Source: Heliocybe sulcata (taxonomy: Eukaryota > Basidiomycota > Agaricomycetes > Gloeophyllales > Gloeophyllaceae). Taken from it: DNA of 43,187 bases. Numbering within the stretch: position 1 is the first letter of the stretch; every line of letters starts with the position of its first letter. Of the stretch, positions 10,703 through 22,893 are shown piece after piece. Made by a program: the position numbers and the translations under genes. The notes under the pieces were generated by a model. It was not told the origin of the DNA, did not search any database, and worked only from the letters and a program-made list of their open reading frames with translations. Where the stretch lies: positions 298,416 through 341,602 of the forward strand of contig ML213504.1 in NCBI GenBank assembly GCA_004369045.1, given 5' to 3'.

Positions 10703-13242
10703 TGGAGGCAGAGCACAAATACGTTCACAATGGGACAGCGCTCCTTTTTATGCTCGGTGGGACGTTCTCACAATCAATCGCAGAGACGAGGATTATGATG
10801 TGACCGCGGCCTCAGGTAACGATCAGAAACAGGCGCCTTCGATCATCTGCGTACATGGGTCTACAGAGTTTCCTGTGGTTGGTGAATGCCCGACTCTACC
10901 TAAAGGAGAGAATGAGAAGGAGGTCCGTGTATACGCCGTGGTGGACTGGGTGAATGCCAGCGGAAGAGAGCTTGATGAAGATGTACAGCGCAACTCGGAT
11001 CTCCACTCCGGAACAATATTCAGTACGGCGGCACGGAGGCTGCTCAGACAGAAGGGGGCCATCCTGTAGATGCGTGAGCTATCCATGCACCATCGAAGAA
11101 CATAGCCTCACTCCTCATTCAGATGGTTTGCCAGCGCCCACAGATGCGGACGTTCTGCCTATCATACGCCGGACCCAGAAAAAATGTCAAGATCATTGAA
11201 ACTGGTGTGCCTTCCTGGTAGTGTGGGTGTGAATTTGGAGTAGACCTGAAGGTCGCCGAGAGTTCATCATCCTCGAAGTCAATATTGTAGTGCCTGCTCA
11301 AGCTTCAAGCTCAAGAGGAAGCGCGCTCGAACCAATTCGTAAAGGTCTCCCACGCCGCGTGTTGTGATCCTCGATTTCTGGATTTGGAAGTGTGGAAGCG
11401 TCTGCATCTTCCGGACAGGTGCATCGACTCATATCAAGAACAATAACCTGACGCAGCTTCAGTACGTGGCTACCTGCACCCTAAACCGTTTCGTGCAACT
11501 TCTGGTTTGCTGCTGGGTGTTTGTTCGTTCTAGTGAAGAACTGTCTTGAGCGGCGCGTCACGAATACTACACTCCATGATGCAAGAACCTTGAAGACCCA
11601 TACCACGACAACGCACCCTTATCTTCTCGGATAAGGTGGGAGCGGTACTAGCTAAACGGCTTTTCGTGGATGTTCAAGACTCAGTCCGCTGTCTTCCCCG
11701 AGAATCTTTGCCCGAGTCCGCCGGCCTTCCGAACACTATCTGGTGCAAGAATACTAATAGCTGTTCTATGCTATTGATCGCCGCCCAAGCTTCCTGATGA
11801 CTACAGAGATATCAACGGTATGTCCCCTTGGACGGTGCTTAACGGCTACCGCGGTCTGCTCGCTCACCATTACCATGTCTCCGACTACTTCCACTATAGC
11901 TCCCAGCGGATATTGTCAGCCAATTCTTCATCAGCCATTTCTCATCAGCCATTTCTTCATCTAGGGCTACCGGAGAATCATTGTCTACCTAGTAAGCTCC
12001 AGGACAGCCGATCCAGCTATCTTCATAGACCGCATTGCCGCTCGATCGACAGTCGGGAATTCACCCGCCTATGCCAAGTTTGATGATAATACAGGATCCC
12101 TGCTCTCTCAACATGCCCAGGCGCTATCTCTAGCCTGACACGGTTCCATGCGACACGCCGGCCACAGGGGCTGACGACGGATGATCTGCTTGGGCGACCC
12201 TCTTTCCCAGACTCTGCGTGAGAGTGATGGACCAGTGGGACATCTGCTGGTGCCGCTTCTTGATTCGTGACTCGAGCTTGCCGTTAACAGCTGTCGCCGA
12301 CTTGGCCGAAGTCGCCGGCTACACAGGGAGAATGGCCAGTGTGGAATCACTTGGTACTCCTTGTTTGTTCTTCAAGGCTCGCCTCCCTGGCTGTTATCTC
12401 CACGTCTCGACCGGTGGATGCCTCCGGTAGGCGGACTGTATTATTACGATAAAGCCAGTATCCACAACGCGAGTGGATGGATGGGATCTTATCTTTCCTT
12501 GTCCGCTTACTGCCAGTGGTGCGTGGAAGTACGGGTTGGTCGCAGTTGTCCAGCGCTACGGAGGCTACGTCAGACTGACCACGTCACTGTGAGGCACATA
12601 CGCAAGCCAGTGTGGTTCTGCATGTACGGTACAATCCTTCAATCTACGACGCCAATGGAAGTCCGATGTTGCTCAGTTCTGGACCTACGGAAACCGAACA
12701 TTATGGGATTCGCCTGATGCCGCAGTCGCATCACTGAATCACATCGCTTAAGTGGAGGTTGGCATGGTGCGGCACATACAGTTTTATGGCACAGACGTAC
12801 GAAGTTGGCGGCATTCTCAATGGTGCACGCGCATTAGCGGTAAGCGTTGCGGAGACGTGAGGGGTAGTTAAGGGATGCTGAATTGTCATTTATGTGATCT
12901 TCGAAGCCTTGAACTTGGATTAGATGTTGCATGTCCCACATATCTCGATCTTGCTAAGTGTTTCAGCGACAAAACCGGTCGACTTGCGATGTCAACAATG
13001 AATCTGGGGCGGAAAATTTCTGGAGCATTGAGACACACCGACTGCCGAACTAATGCAGAGGTGAAGCGTCAATTACTCCACGACCGAAGGCACGCATGAG
13101 TGACTGATGCTAGTTGATTGAAGATAGCCGACTGACGGGGGATCTGAGGTTTGCTCTCGCTGCTAGGTAGTCCCAAGTCTACTGTATACAGTACTTGCAC
13201 GCCCATACGTGAGCCACGGCAGATACGCAAGGGAAACAGTAA
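10703..13242. other. Long stretch without a convincing gene; possible decayed coding
   Basis: About 2.5 kb with only short frames. Two patches look protein-like but connect to nothing: a minus-strand run (about 11300-11119, HYNIDFEDDELSATF) and a plus-strand run (about 12600-12738, SVVLHVRYNPSIYDANG) that ends in a stop. I could not assign either to a family. A two-copy tandem of TCATCAGCCATTTCT lies near 11926-11962. It may be a graveyard of one or two genes. Confidence 0.35.
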
Positions 13243-14488
13243 TCATGCCAAATGCATTCCACCGTCAACCGCAATGGTCTGTCCTGAAAGGGTGCTGTGA
13301 GCATGAGGTGGCGGCTGCTGACAGATAAGATTATACCTGTTACGTATCTAGCAACATCCGATGCCAAGTACGAGACAACGCCAGCGATGTCATCGACTTG
13401 TCCCAGTCGTCCTAGTTTGATCATACCTGATGTCGCCTAACAGAATGCTTAGTGTAGCTGCTCGGATAAGAAGCGTACCTCTAGAAGTGAAAGCCTACCT
13501 GAGCTTCGAAGGCACCCTTCGGAATCCCGAGGCCATCCGTGACCCCGTCATCGAGATCGGCAACTGAAAGGGTGGGAGGGACATGGGACGGTGCTTCAAC
13601 TGAGATGGAATTGTGCTTACACATTTTGGTGTTCCCTATGAAGCCCGGGGCATAGGCATTGACAGTGATGCCGTATTTGCCAAATTCAGCAGCTAGAGTA
13701 AGGCCCTGTGATTGAGAATTTAGTGATCATAGACAAGAGATATGTCGCTTGCCTGCCGCTTGAGTCAACCCACGTATGGCAAATTTGCTGGCAGCGTATG
13801 CCCCGCAGAGGACGGCCCCTACATGTGGCCTGGATTAAATTACGTGCGCACGCCGGCGCGTATTATTCAGATGCACGAACCTGTCAAACCCGCGACCGAG
13901 CATGCCGCTGCACAGTAAAGAACGTTATGACAGGAATACAGACAGCACGGTTGGATCGTCCTACCGATCAATCTGCCGCCTCTGCCCTGTTTGATCATGT
14001 GCCTCCCAGCGTGTTTGTGGCAAAGCATAACCCCTCGCACATTGATCGCAAATAAGCGGTCCCATTCATCCACATCCACTGTGGAGAAGTCAAGCAGGTG
14101 CGCAAGACTGTTTTGAGAACGTACGCACTGTCGATGACGAATTTAGCGAAAAAGACGCCAACGTTAGCAACCATCTGGATGTCGTGCATTAGCTTCGGCA
14201 ATCGTCTCAAAAAGCAAAGCAGCTCACAATGTCCAGTCCGCCCAATTCTGCGACAGTCCGTGTGACCATGCATTGGACGTCGATCTCGACAGATACGTCT
14301 CCTACTACAGAGATTGAACGCCGGCCAACAGTCCTGATTTCCTCGGCGACCTTCGCTAGATCTGCAGCGCGAGCTGGCAGGTCATTGACCGCCACGTCAA
14401 GACCATCCTTCGCTAGTCGAAGAGCAATGCCACGACCTAGATCGCCAGCAGCGCCCGTCACTAAAGCGATGCGTGTTTGAGCGGCCAT
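13243..14488 (-). CDS. Short-chain dehydrogenase/reductase (acetoin/diacetyl-reductase-like SDR)
   Basis: ATG 14488 opens with RIALVTGAAGDLGRGIALRLA, the TGxxxGxG cofactor motif, then NDLPAR and VVGDVS. Further exons give ANVGVFFAKF, VDVDEWDRLFAINVRGVMLCHKH, GRGGRLIG, the catalytic YAASK (in GAYAASKFAIRGLTQAA), EFGKYGITVNAYAPGFI, GRLGQVDDIAGVVSYLASD and a last exon QTIAVDGGMHLA that ends at 13243. This is a classical SDR of about 260-280 residues, cytosolic and NAD(P)H-dependent; homologues reduce acetoin or small ketones. The gene is split into many small exons. Some joins (around 14225-14080 and 13960-13850) are uncertain, so slight decay cannot be excluded. Confidence 0.7.
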
Positions 14489-15979
14489 TGAGAGCCAGAA
14501 TTTCGGTAGAGGGTTTACCGTCCAGCGCAGATGAATTCAAGTGATAGCGGGATGTGTACTTGCCAAGCTTATATGGACCCAGTGATACGCGAATCTGAAT
14601 TTCGGGGTATGTAACTGCTTGATGGAATTGGTAAGACAATGCCGGGAGATGACGGCGCAACGTAGGCTCCCCACAATCCCCGGAACTTGGAGGGTTTCTC
14701 GTAAGTGCGGTTGGTGAGTTCGTAACAAAAATGTGGGTGCTCAGCATGCTGTCCCGACATACCCGTGTCACGCCATGTATGCGGGATTCAGAGTCCGGGT
14801 TGGCCGCCATCACGCACGTTTGGACTAGTCGTTCTGCAATAATGGTCACTTGAGTAATATATGTGCTGAATAGGCTTACGAGCTACGTGCATCTTAGGCT
14901 AACTCGGGGAGCGTTCGGAGAGCTTTAGATTCTTCTCCAGGGAATGGAGAGTCGTTGCCCAGAATACTAGCAATACAGCAACCAAAGCCAGAGAATGCTT
15001 GGAGATGAAAACCTGCAGGGTTCAGTTGCGCCAACATGATAGAGCGACCAGATGGAGCAGCAGGTATCTGGAGCAAACCCGTCACAGCTCGCATGACACG
15101 TCACCACTTAGCTCGCTGCCGCAAGCATGGCCCAACCGCTTACTAGATCCCCCATGCATCAGCTTGAGCGTAGCATACAGTATTTCGTGCTCAATCTTGG
15201 GGTACCGTAATTGCATGTACTGAGCGAAAGGCCGCGTGAGATGAAGAGACTGAAAGGGAAGTCCTGGTTAGCAGAGTCGAAATACTCCGTGCTGTATTTG
15301 TCATCGAGGGAGCCGCATTGGGACGCGATCCGTACGGGTATTGTACGGTTATCATCCGTCGGCTTAGATCCTGAGTCGGTCTCGGACTTTATGCCACGGC
15401 GGTTCGCAGCCGACTTCAAGGTTACACGCCCGCCAGGATCCGCATTCCTTAAAAGCAGAAAAGCTCCATATATCGTACGAGAACCCAGACCGATTCGACC
15501 ACCTGTCGCGCGGGTGACCACTTCTTGACAAAAGGTTGATAGCCGCAGGTTAGTTTCGACGACTCAAGTTGGTCTGTCCGACGTCGCTCCGGAAGTAAAG
15601 CATATCACAGACCCTGGAGTACACAGGATTATCCAGGGCGAGTAGCGACGCAACTGCAGTCACCTTGCTCAGCCGATTATACCGGCAGGAGCTTTGAGGC
15701 CTCGTCCTAGAAGGACAGATCGTCAAGAGATCGTCCAGCATCAGCGCACTTCCTCCTACCGATATCCCGAAGAGCCTGGCAGTGGTCCATGAGAAGTCTG
15801 GTCCAGCCTGGGGTAAGTCTGGCATGCACTGCAGATGGCCTCGGACAGCATTTGGTATCCTGGAGCCGATTCATAATGCCTTGTCATGCCATGTTTCTCC
15901 GTCAAGAAGCTAACGATTACTTACCGCTTATCACTAAATCACTGTCCTAGCACCAGAGTAGCGTGATTAAGTCTCAGGC
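14489..15979. other. Intergenic, no gene recognised
   Basis: About 1.5 kb. The frames here are short and mutually overlapping. A minus-strand run near 15520-15400 (GGRIGLGSRTIYGAFLLL) looks protein-like but lacks context. It probably includes the SDR promoter next to 14488. Confidence 0.4.
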
Positions 15980-16200
15980 AGGCTCCAAGATCGCATACTG
16001 TTTCAGCACTAAAAGCAATCGGCTTCCCGACGCGTAGAAGGCAGCTTGCAAGGCCTCGAGCGTAGCAGAACATGGAATGACGCAGACAGGATGTCCATCG
16101 TCTGTGCATGTGAATGAGTTAGACCTGATCGCAACGCAGAACTTGTAATCTGGGGCCAGTGGCGGTTCGGAAAAGGAATATTGCAAATCGATTTGATCTC
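15980..16200 (-). pseudogene. SUA5: Degenerate N-terminal fragment of SUA5
   Basis: On the minus strand a frame reads FTCTDDGHPVCVIPCSATLE followed by ALQAAFYASGSRLLLVLKQ. This aligns with the N-terminus of the intact Sua5 at 39756-40985 (ITFTDDGWPVISCPATSDAL, QAASRLLRAGKPVVFPTET). DNA identity is visible too (for example TACGCGTCGGGAAGCC against TACGCGCCGGAAAGCC), with frame-changing indels and loss of the PTETVYGLG signature. No intact frame continues into the YrdC core. With the C-terminal remnant at 19689-20180 on the opposite strand it accounts for most of one broken Sua5 copy, split by the MFS and U1-C segment. Confidence 0.7.
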
Positions 16201-16605
16201 CTGAAAAGCGACCGGCCGAGGTGTATGGATCGTTGACTATATGCACGCAGACGCGAGTCTTAGCATAGACGCGGACACATATGCGCTATACTAACGCGAG
16301 GTTAGTTTAAGTGCACCAAGAATCCGACTTCTTGGTGAGACGGAGTGATTTCGGCAAAATCCGACATCGCGCTTGTCGCAGCGTCGCTGATCATACTGCA
16401 TATCAATCGGTTCTTGGATGCATCGCGAGCCCGCGACCCAACATAATCTAAGATCAGTTCTAATTCGCTCGCAATACGAAATCTAAGTAGTGATAGTGCT
16501 GAAGCCTCAGGTCTATATACCGTAAGATTCGTCTACGTGAAAGCCAAGATAATAGAGTAGTATTATATCATATAGCAAACCTCGATTTGCCTCGGAGTCG
16601 TTCTC
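16201..16605. other. Short gap with a perfect hairpin
   Basis: No gene is seen. A 9-bp perfect inverted repeat (CACCAAGAA, spacer TCCGAC, TTCTTGGTG) lies at 16314-16337. It lies about 270 bp past the MFS stop codon. Confidence 0.4.
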
Positions 16606-18713
16606 CTACTTTTGCGAATATAAATCTGCGGTAATGACCATGGCGCTTAGTAAAGGATAGCGGATATACGACGAAGATTCCACGTACGGTAGAGGACATG
16701 CGACTGCTGTCAATCCGGCCAAAAGTCCTAGTGCGCCCTCTGTGCCCAGTCTAGTGCACATCTGCTTCGCGAATAGAGGGAATACAGCGGCAAATGTGAG
16801 TCTGAATGCGGCATTACTTGCTAGCGCGGACGCTGCGCAAGGGCGATAAGCAGCGACGAGATAAGTAAAGGTGGATGTGAAAACGTAGATGATTCCGATG
16901 CCGAAAAGGATGGAAGCGAGGATAGGTAGTACTGGTGTGATGCTAGGAGGCGATGTAAACGCCATTATAAGGAGAGCTTTGTCGGCGATCAGACGAGCAT
17001 TGATGGATATTTGTAAAGCTACTCACCGCATGGAACCAAAATCCCCCCAACTTTCCCCATGCTAAGACGAAACTCAGGTGGAACGCCATCCAGATGACCG
17101 GCCGCCTTGCGTGCCTCGAACCTAAGTCAAGGATAAGCGTTAGACTCCCAATAGTTTCTAGCACGCAAAATGCTTTACCAGTTCCAGCACGGCTGAGTAG
17201 CCAGACTAATGACCATGCCAAGGCCTATAGCCAAGAATGTGAGGCCAGTGCTTTGCATGTCATAGCCATGATCGCGTTCGAAGATTATGGGGAAAGCTTG
17301 GAACGTGAGGTATAGGATACCGAGAATAAGGGCATTCCTAGGCGCAGACGTTATTTTGAGCGGCGAACCAGCGAAAAAAGATGTTTACCATAGGTCCAGA
17401 AGCAAGATCATTTGCTCGTGGAGAACAAGCTCTGTCATATTATGAACAATCTTTTCCCCCGCGAGGTCGACTTCAACTCACGAAACGGTTTCACACAGCT
17501 CTGGACCACGGCTTGAAGCACCCCGTGTTGCATCATTTGAGAATCATCGATGTAAACGGGGCCTCCCGCTGCCTTCCGTAATCTTATAGATCTTGGTCTC
17601 AGCAATGCGGGCGGAGACCGCGCACAATTACGCTCACTGGGAAATCTTCCTCCTTAATAACGTAGGCACATGTGTTTCGGGCACAAACTGCGAGATGTTA
17701 CGGTAAGACGTTTGTCCATAATGAGGGCAGAATGATACCTACAGCGATAAGACACAGCAGCTGGGCAGATTCCCATATCAGTTGGACATAGTAAGTCCAC
17801 CTCCAATTGAGATGCTTAAGAAGGCTCTCAGCTCCCTCATCTTCGGGACTTCACTAGCATCACTAACCTGATTGATGGCACTGCGCACATCCGGACTGGG
17901 TAAGTACAGGAGAGTGGTATACTATCGAACCCCGCTCACCCGCTGATGGCAGGACCCAGAACGGGCCCGATGAAGGGGCATAGAGTGTACACAGCCATGG
18001 GTCTACGGTGGCTCAGATACTCACTTGGATATTAGCCAGTGTAGGTACCTACGTAGAGAGTGAGGCATCCGTGAAAAGGTCGCTGACGGATCCACCAGCA
18101 ACGCTCAAGAATGCTGACCCAGCGAAGCCTCCCCAAAAGCGGAAGATCAGATGGACAGCTGCAGGGACTCGTCAAAGCGGGAAAACAGAGCAGAGAATAC
18201 TGCTCACGGGCATTATGCGCAAAAGCCACTGGAAAGGTGGATATCCAGAAGCAGGCATAAGAACTCCAGTAAACCAAATTACGGCCGTAGAATTCGGAGA
18301 GGGGTCCAAGGAGCACAGGGCCGATACCAAGGCCCTCAGAAAAGAGGCTGATGGTCAAGATGGACACCTCAGGCGAGATCTTGAACTCGCGCTGGATTCC
18401 GGACTCTGTAAATGGAGCCTGATCACTTAATTAAGTATTTTGACGACCAGAAGCGACGACAGATACTCACAACTCCGGAGTTGCATGTGACGCATAAAGC
18501 TGACATGCTTATGATGGTGACGATGCTCCATTTGTGTAGGAGAGACATGTTCTTAGGATCCTCGCAAGCGTCCAGCTCGACACGAATTGGTTGCTTCTGA
18601 GCGGCCAACTCTTTCAGCGGTAGAACGTGAATCGGCGGTGAATTCACAGGAGTAGCACATCTGGTGGACGTAGCAGAAAAATCAACAGTCGGCGTAGTAG
18701 AGTCATAAGGCAT
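16606..18713 (-). CDS. MFS transporter, DHA1 drug/polyamine antiporter type
   Basis: The N-terminal cytosolic exon starts at ATG 18713 (MPYDSTTPTVDFSATSTRC) and leads to WSIVTIISMSALCVTCNSGV. Successive exons give GIGPVLLGPLSEFYGRN (MFS loop motif A variant), FRFWGGFAGSAFLSVAGGSV, PMAVYTLCPFIGPVLGPAIS (motif C), NQ|HLNWRWTYYVQLIW, FVPETHVPTLLRRK, LLDLW|NALILGILYLTFQAF, TGLTFLAIGLGMVISLA, KVGGILVP and YVFTSTFTYLVAAYRPCAAS. The stop is at 16606. By eye all joins keep frame, including one short intron after RRKISQ that begins GTGAGC. That makes about 12 TM helices of the TPO/fluconazole-resistance-like DHA1 group at the plasma membrane; substrate unknown. Its 5' end is duplicated as a broken copy at 36859-36440. 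Confidence 0.82.
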
Positions 18714-19051
18714 GGTTATCGTCGAGTCCATAATAATGCCGCAGACATGGTATATATACAAGCAATTTGTAGACGGAACGCAAGGCCATCACGGAAGACT
18801 GCAACTCTCTTCCGATATGCTGAGCTAGATACCTCAAAGATAGCGGTCTAGCTAGAGGAGCTCGTTGAAAATAAGGCGTCCAGAGCGTGAACCAGACATT
18901 TACTAATGGCTGGACTTCCGGAGAATATATAGCAGCCTGCATGCCCGAAGCCGAGGGCGGCTCGGAAACCGCCCTTCATTTTCGCGCTCCGACTTATGTA
19001 ATCCACCTGGCTCGCTCTCTCTCGCGGTCCTCCACTGAAGTTTCAGCAAGA

Positions 19052-19688
19052 ATGCCAGTAAGTCCTCTCAACACACCGTTAGCTGCTCGTCCGTCTCACT
19101 CTTCTCATTCAGAAACATTACTGCGACTACTGTGACGTCTTTCTCACCCATGATTCAGCCGTCGGGTAAGTCCTGTCAAGTTCCTATATGACCATCGTAT
19201 GCCAAATGTTCCGCATTCAGTGCGTAAAGCGCATAACAGCTGGCGAAACCATTTGGCGAACGTCCGAGACTATTAGGCATGTGCGTATACGAGGACTCTA
19301 TCATGGACCGGCGAACTGACGACTTGTGTAGCGCTCGGCCACGACAAGGCTCAGAGTATTATTGACCAAATCACAGCTGCATATGAAACCAGTGGCGGGC
19401 CTCCTCCTGGTGGCTTCGGCTTCGGTCCTCCACACTTAGGGCCACCTGCTCCTTCCCTGGTCCTCCCGGATTCAATGGACCTCCTGGTGGTTTCGGTGGC
19501 CCTCCTGGGTTCGGTGGACGTACGTTACCAACCACCTTTGTTCGTTTGCCTATGCTAAGCTGTTCAGCCCGACCACCTTTCCCTCCAGGACCTGGCTTTC
19601 CGCCTATGGGTGGTCCAGGCGCATCACCCTTCCCTCCTGGGATGGGCGGAGGTGAGTACTATAATCCATGAGAGCCCTGCATCAAGTC
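19052..19688 (+). pseudogene. Broken copy of U1 snRNP protein C
   Basis: This matches exons 1-5 and introns of the intact U1-C at 38385. It has a one-base insertion at about 19160 (GATTCAGCCGTCGG against GATTCAGCGTCGG) and an in-frame TAG at 19274-19276 where the intact gene has TAT (Tyr in RDYYA). A one-base loss near 19453 (CTCCTTCCCTGG) and missing Pro codons near the end of exon 5 add to this. The sixth exon is absent: intron 5 runs directly into Sua5 sequence at about 19689. It cannot encode U1-C. Confidence 0.88.
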
Positions 19689-20180
19689 TCAGCTCGCAAG
19701 CTCTGTAATCTCCTGATCAGAAGATTCTCGCGAGGTCTCCTGGCGTTGCTCGCCTTCGGCACCTTTGTAATACCATCCGTCGCTATTATAGGGCAGCCGA
19801 TGGTGGGCCCTGCGATGTTGGTTCAGAGACTACAGTCGTCGACGCGTTACATGAGGATGACCATGTTGGAATAGTCTGACTTGGCGGAGTGGCAGTCGAG
19901 GATATAGAGAGTGGATTGTCGAGATGTACTCCGCGCACAGTGCTAGACCTAGGGCCTTGGTTCATCGTCGTGGCTATTGAGACGGTGTAATAGAAAAGAA
20001 TTCGACTACCCCTGAGACGAAGTATCGACATTACTCTCCTTAAGTGCCCGTCCTCTCTTCTATATATCTCGGCACGTCTACCACGGAGTCGAGTGGGGCA
20101 ACTCTGCGGTTTCCGCTCAGCGCCTGTTTCACGGCTACTGTCTTTGGAACAAGATAGTGCGTCCCATATGGTGATGGAAA
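19689..20180 (+). pseudogene. SUA5: Broken C-terminal fragment of SUA5
   Basis: It starts abruptly in the middle of Sua5 (AAGCTCTGTAATCTCCTGAT, matching about 40060) and follows the intact gene to about 20180. It has an internal loss after GGGCAGCCGATGGT (about 150 nt of the intact gene), a second loss of about 200 nt before CGGTTTCCGCTCAG, and several stops (for example TGGAATAGTCTGAC). The YrdC KxR motif region is missing entirely. Non-functional. Confidence 0.85.
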
Positions 20181-20500
20181 AGCACAGCAAGATTCATGAA
20201 TCGCAGATGGCCGCCAGTGGGACATTCTGGTTGGACACTTGGCAAGCGGAGGACTCACTACGCCATGATGGTGGAAGGGCGATCTTCGGGACCAGCGAGT
20301 ACTCACCAACACAGTCCCATATAAGCGAATACGTTATGCATACTTTCGCAACGGCAGGCGACATGCATGGCGACTCAGCAACGTGGGCCCGTCATCGTAA
20401 ATAAATAGGCATGTAACTGTCCGGAGCACAGACATTGCAGATTCGAGGTGCACGAGATGCAACGTACAGCGACGCGGAAGATGCTGCCAGGATTAATAGA
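20181..20500. other. Short gap at the edge of the duplication
   Basis: Sequence after the end of Sua5 homology and before the convergent 7TM gene. No coding or repeat signal is seen. It marks the outer breakpoint of the left segmental copy. Confidence 0.4.
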
Positions 20501-21739
20501 CTACACGCTACCACCTCCGTACTCGACATCCTTTGGCCCAACGTTATGGGTAGATGGCCCTGCCCTGAAAGTGATAAGGGACATTTCATGGCCACTGCGC
20601 AACCCAGCACTACCTGCGGCGGTCGTGGAAGACGGTGCACTACTCTTTCTCTCAAACCTCAGCCTTGTGAGGTTCGCTTGAGATATAGTGTCACTTGTAA
20701 GTGCTCGGCCGCGGGCAACACGCAGGATAATGAGTTCCGGGGCGACGCCCTGGAAAGGATGCGGATTAGTCACGGGATAGGGACAACAAGCGTAGCGTAC
20801 CTCCACTTGGGCAAGTAAAGGGATGAAAAGATTTGCTGCCGTGTTTTGCATGCCGTACAAGATGACGAAGACCAGCGACACCAATGCATACGGTAGAGCT
20901 GATTCAACCACCATGGCTGCGATACTAGTGTACGTCTCCCCATACTCGTTGCCAAGGGTAGTGGTTATCCTGTGGCGCATGTACAGCAGACGTGAAACCA
21001 ACAATACTGTGAGAAGGAGGTTGAGCGCCATGCCGAGCGACCAAAATGGGACAGAGAAATCGTGGGTGCTGGCTTCCAACAGACCTGACCGACTTGCTTG
21101 TATAGTTGTCAAGACGGAGAGAACTGTGTAAGTATAACGGTGCCGGATTGTTATTTATGGGCAGAAGGCACGTTAAAAGGTTATGACATGCCTGTATCCG
21201 CCAGCCACATCAGAAGTGGGATAGCCGCAACATACCATCTTCTCCAAACAACGTATACTCGATAGATCTATACGAACTGTTAGTCTTTTAATCCGCGCCC
21301 AAGGCATAAAGTCTACCAATAGTCCATTTGCCAGAAATGTGGTCGTGATCGAGGCCGAGTTACCAATGGTATTGGTGAAGCGACTTTGTTGCTCAAGAAG
21401 AAAAGCGAGAGGACCACCAGGGTAATTCCGGTCATCTATCCAAGTATGTTGTGCGAAGTTCATGTTGAGGGTGATGTTCAGGCTGGACAAAATGAATAGC
21501 GCTAGGACGAAGACGATCCATTTCGAGTTCGTCTTCTTCCTTTCCTTGAACAAGTAGTATTCGCACGTGGCAAACACAATGATGTGAATCCCTGGTAAGA
21601 TGCCATTCTCTTAGTTTGCTTCGACACATGCGTTGCTGAGACACAACTTACCATACGCCACGGCGCCGATGTAAACGGCTGCATTGTTGGCTTGCTCCAG
21701 CCATAGCAGAGCGGGAGGTTCATCCGGCGCGTAGGACAT
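20501..21739 (-). CDS. Basidiomycete 7TM-type membrane protein of unknown function, copy A
   Basis: ATG 21739 (MSYAPDEPPALLWLEQANNA) opens exon 1, ending VYIGAVAYG. Following exons read IHIIVFATCEYYLF, FVLALFILSSLNITLNMNFA, WIDDRNYPGGPLAFLLEQQS, LLIYRVYVVWRR, FWSLGMALNLLLTVLLVSRL, TYTSIAAMVVESALPYALVS, NTAANLFIPLLAQVE and a last exon with PELIILRVARGRALTSDTIS. I count about seven hydrophobic segments. The family is widespread in Agaricomycetes to my knowledge, but no function is established and I do not recall a formal name. Copy B (34777-36002) shares the NYPGGPLAF, MVESALPYxL and STAANLF-type motifs and intron positions. The two copies sit at either edge of the UstYa/peptidase cluster. Confidence 0.75.
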
Positions 21740-22893
21740 GGTGATGCCTGGAAGTAACCAACTTTCAGATGACTAGCGACGAGGAATAACACGTTCTACT
21801 GTTTGCCTTTAAACCCCACAGAATTGCGGGTCCATGATACAGCTGAAGCCAGCGAGTGAGAATCTGCTCAGAATGCATCATGATGGACCCGTCATGGCCT
21901 CCTAGGTGTATGCGATCATTGGATGACCATCTTTAGGTTCCTTATCGATTCAGAGAAACGCCGTCTGATAGTACCTGCGGGTATTAATTGCCATGGGCAT
22001 CTGTCTAATATCCTATATCAAACGACTCGGATGCATAGAAGGACTCGCCTCGAATGGTAGCTCTGCCGAGTTGAAAAATGCTGAAAGCTATCCTAACTGG
22101 GAATGTGATCTTATATCAGCGATGTTTCGACCACCAGGCTGAGAGCCAGGTGCCAGTAAGCAGATTGATATGGATAAAAATAACAAGGTCCCTTCACTTA
22201 CAGGGGATGGCCCACGCTCATGGTGGCGGCAATATTGGCCGTCGGCCTGCTTTCCAGCACCTAAACTCCACTGTGTATGATACTGTATGCATCACTGCAC
22301 TGCCCATCATGCATTCATGACCCGGGAACTCGGGGTTTGTTCCATGAGTCGTGACTCAGAGTCGTAGTGCGCAAACTGGGAAGTGGGGTACCAGGTTATA
22401 GTCGCCGAGAGATGATCTATAGGGTGATAGAACGTTAATGTTGAGCGCTCAGCGCTCCGCTTCGGATCTCAAAGTTGGGTGGCCGCCTTGTCCTTGCATC
22501 AAGATCAAGAGGGTCTGCTTCTCTGAGAAGCCGGGTCATTGGTCACTGGTCACCGCTCTGTGCTCTGTGGTCTAACTGCCATAACCGATAAGCAGCTCTC
22601 ACAGGTGGTGTGGATTCCTGTTCGTCGCAACAGGATGAGCTGATCTAGAACTTCGAAGACTATACTCGGGTGCGTGCTCGGCGGGGTGAATTTTGATGTC
22701 CCGGGTTCTCCGACGCTGATAGTGACCCTGGCTCTGGAGATGTGCCGGGTGCCGGGATGACGAGTGACTCCATTGCTTGAAGTCGGATCCCACCAAGCAG
22801 ACGTTAGAACAAACATCTGTTCCATCCGCAGAGCACAGTAAGTCTTTCATGCATTGGTGTCGAAGGCGATGTTAATGCTGAATGTACAGTTCA
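21740..22893. other. Intergenic, no gene recognised
   Basis: About 1.15 kb between divergent genes: 7TM copy A to the left and a small + strand gene to the right. Only short frames. A compositional patch rich in GGTCACTGGTCACC-like words lies near 22538-22553. Confidence 0.45.

Larger units (their letters stand above)
18330..20180. repeat. Left copy of a segmental duplication (MFS 5' end, U1-C, SUA5)
   Basis: Three collinear blocks match the right-hand segment. 18370-18898 matches about 36490-37053, 18899-19689 matches about 38239-39040, and 19690-20180 matches about 40058-40865. Long stretches between the MFS and U1-C starts are nearly identical (for example GATACCTCAAAGATAGCGGT in both). 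The left copy lacks about 1.2 kb between blocks 1 and 2 and about 1 kb between blocks 2 and 3 relative to the right copy. MFS is intact here, while U1-C and Sua5 are broken. Confidence 0.9.

Noticed and set aside
18008-18430. Plus-strand open frame of about 140 codons
   Set aside because: It is antisense to MFS exons that carry motif A and align to known transporter blocks.
19668-20404. Plus-strand frames as a new gene
   Set aside because: They are fragments of the broken Sua5 copy, with stops and deletions relative to 39756-40985.
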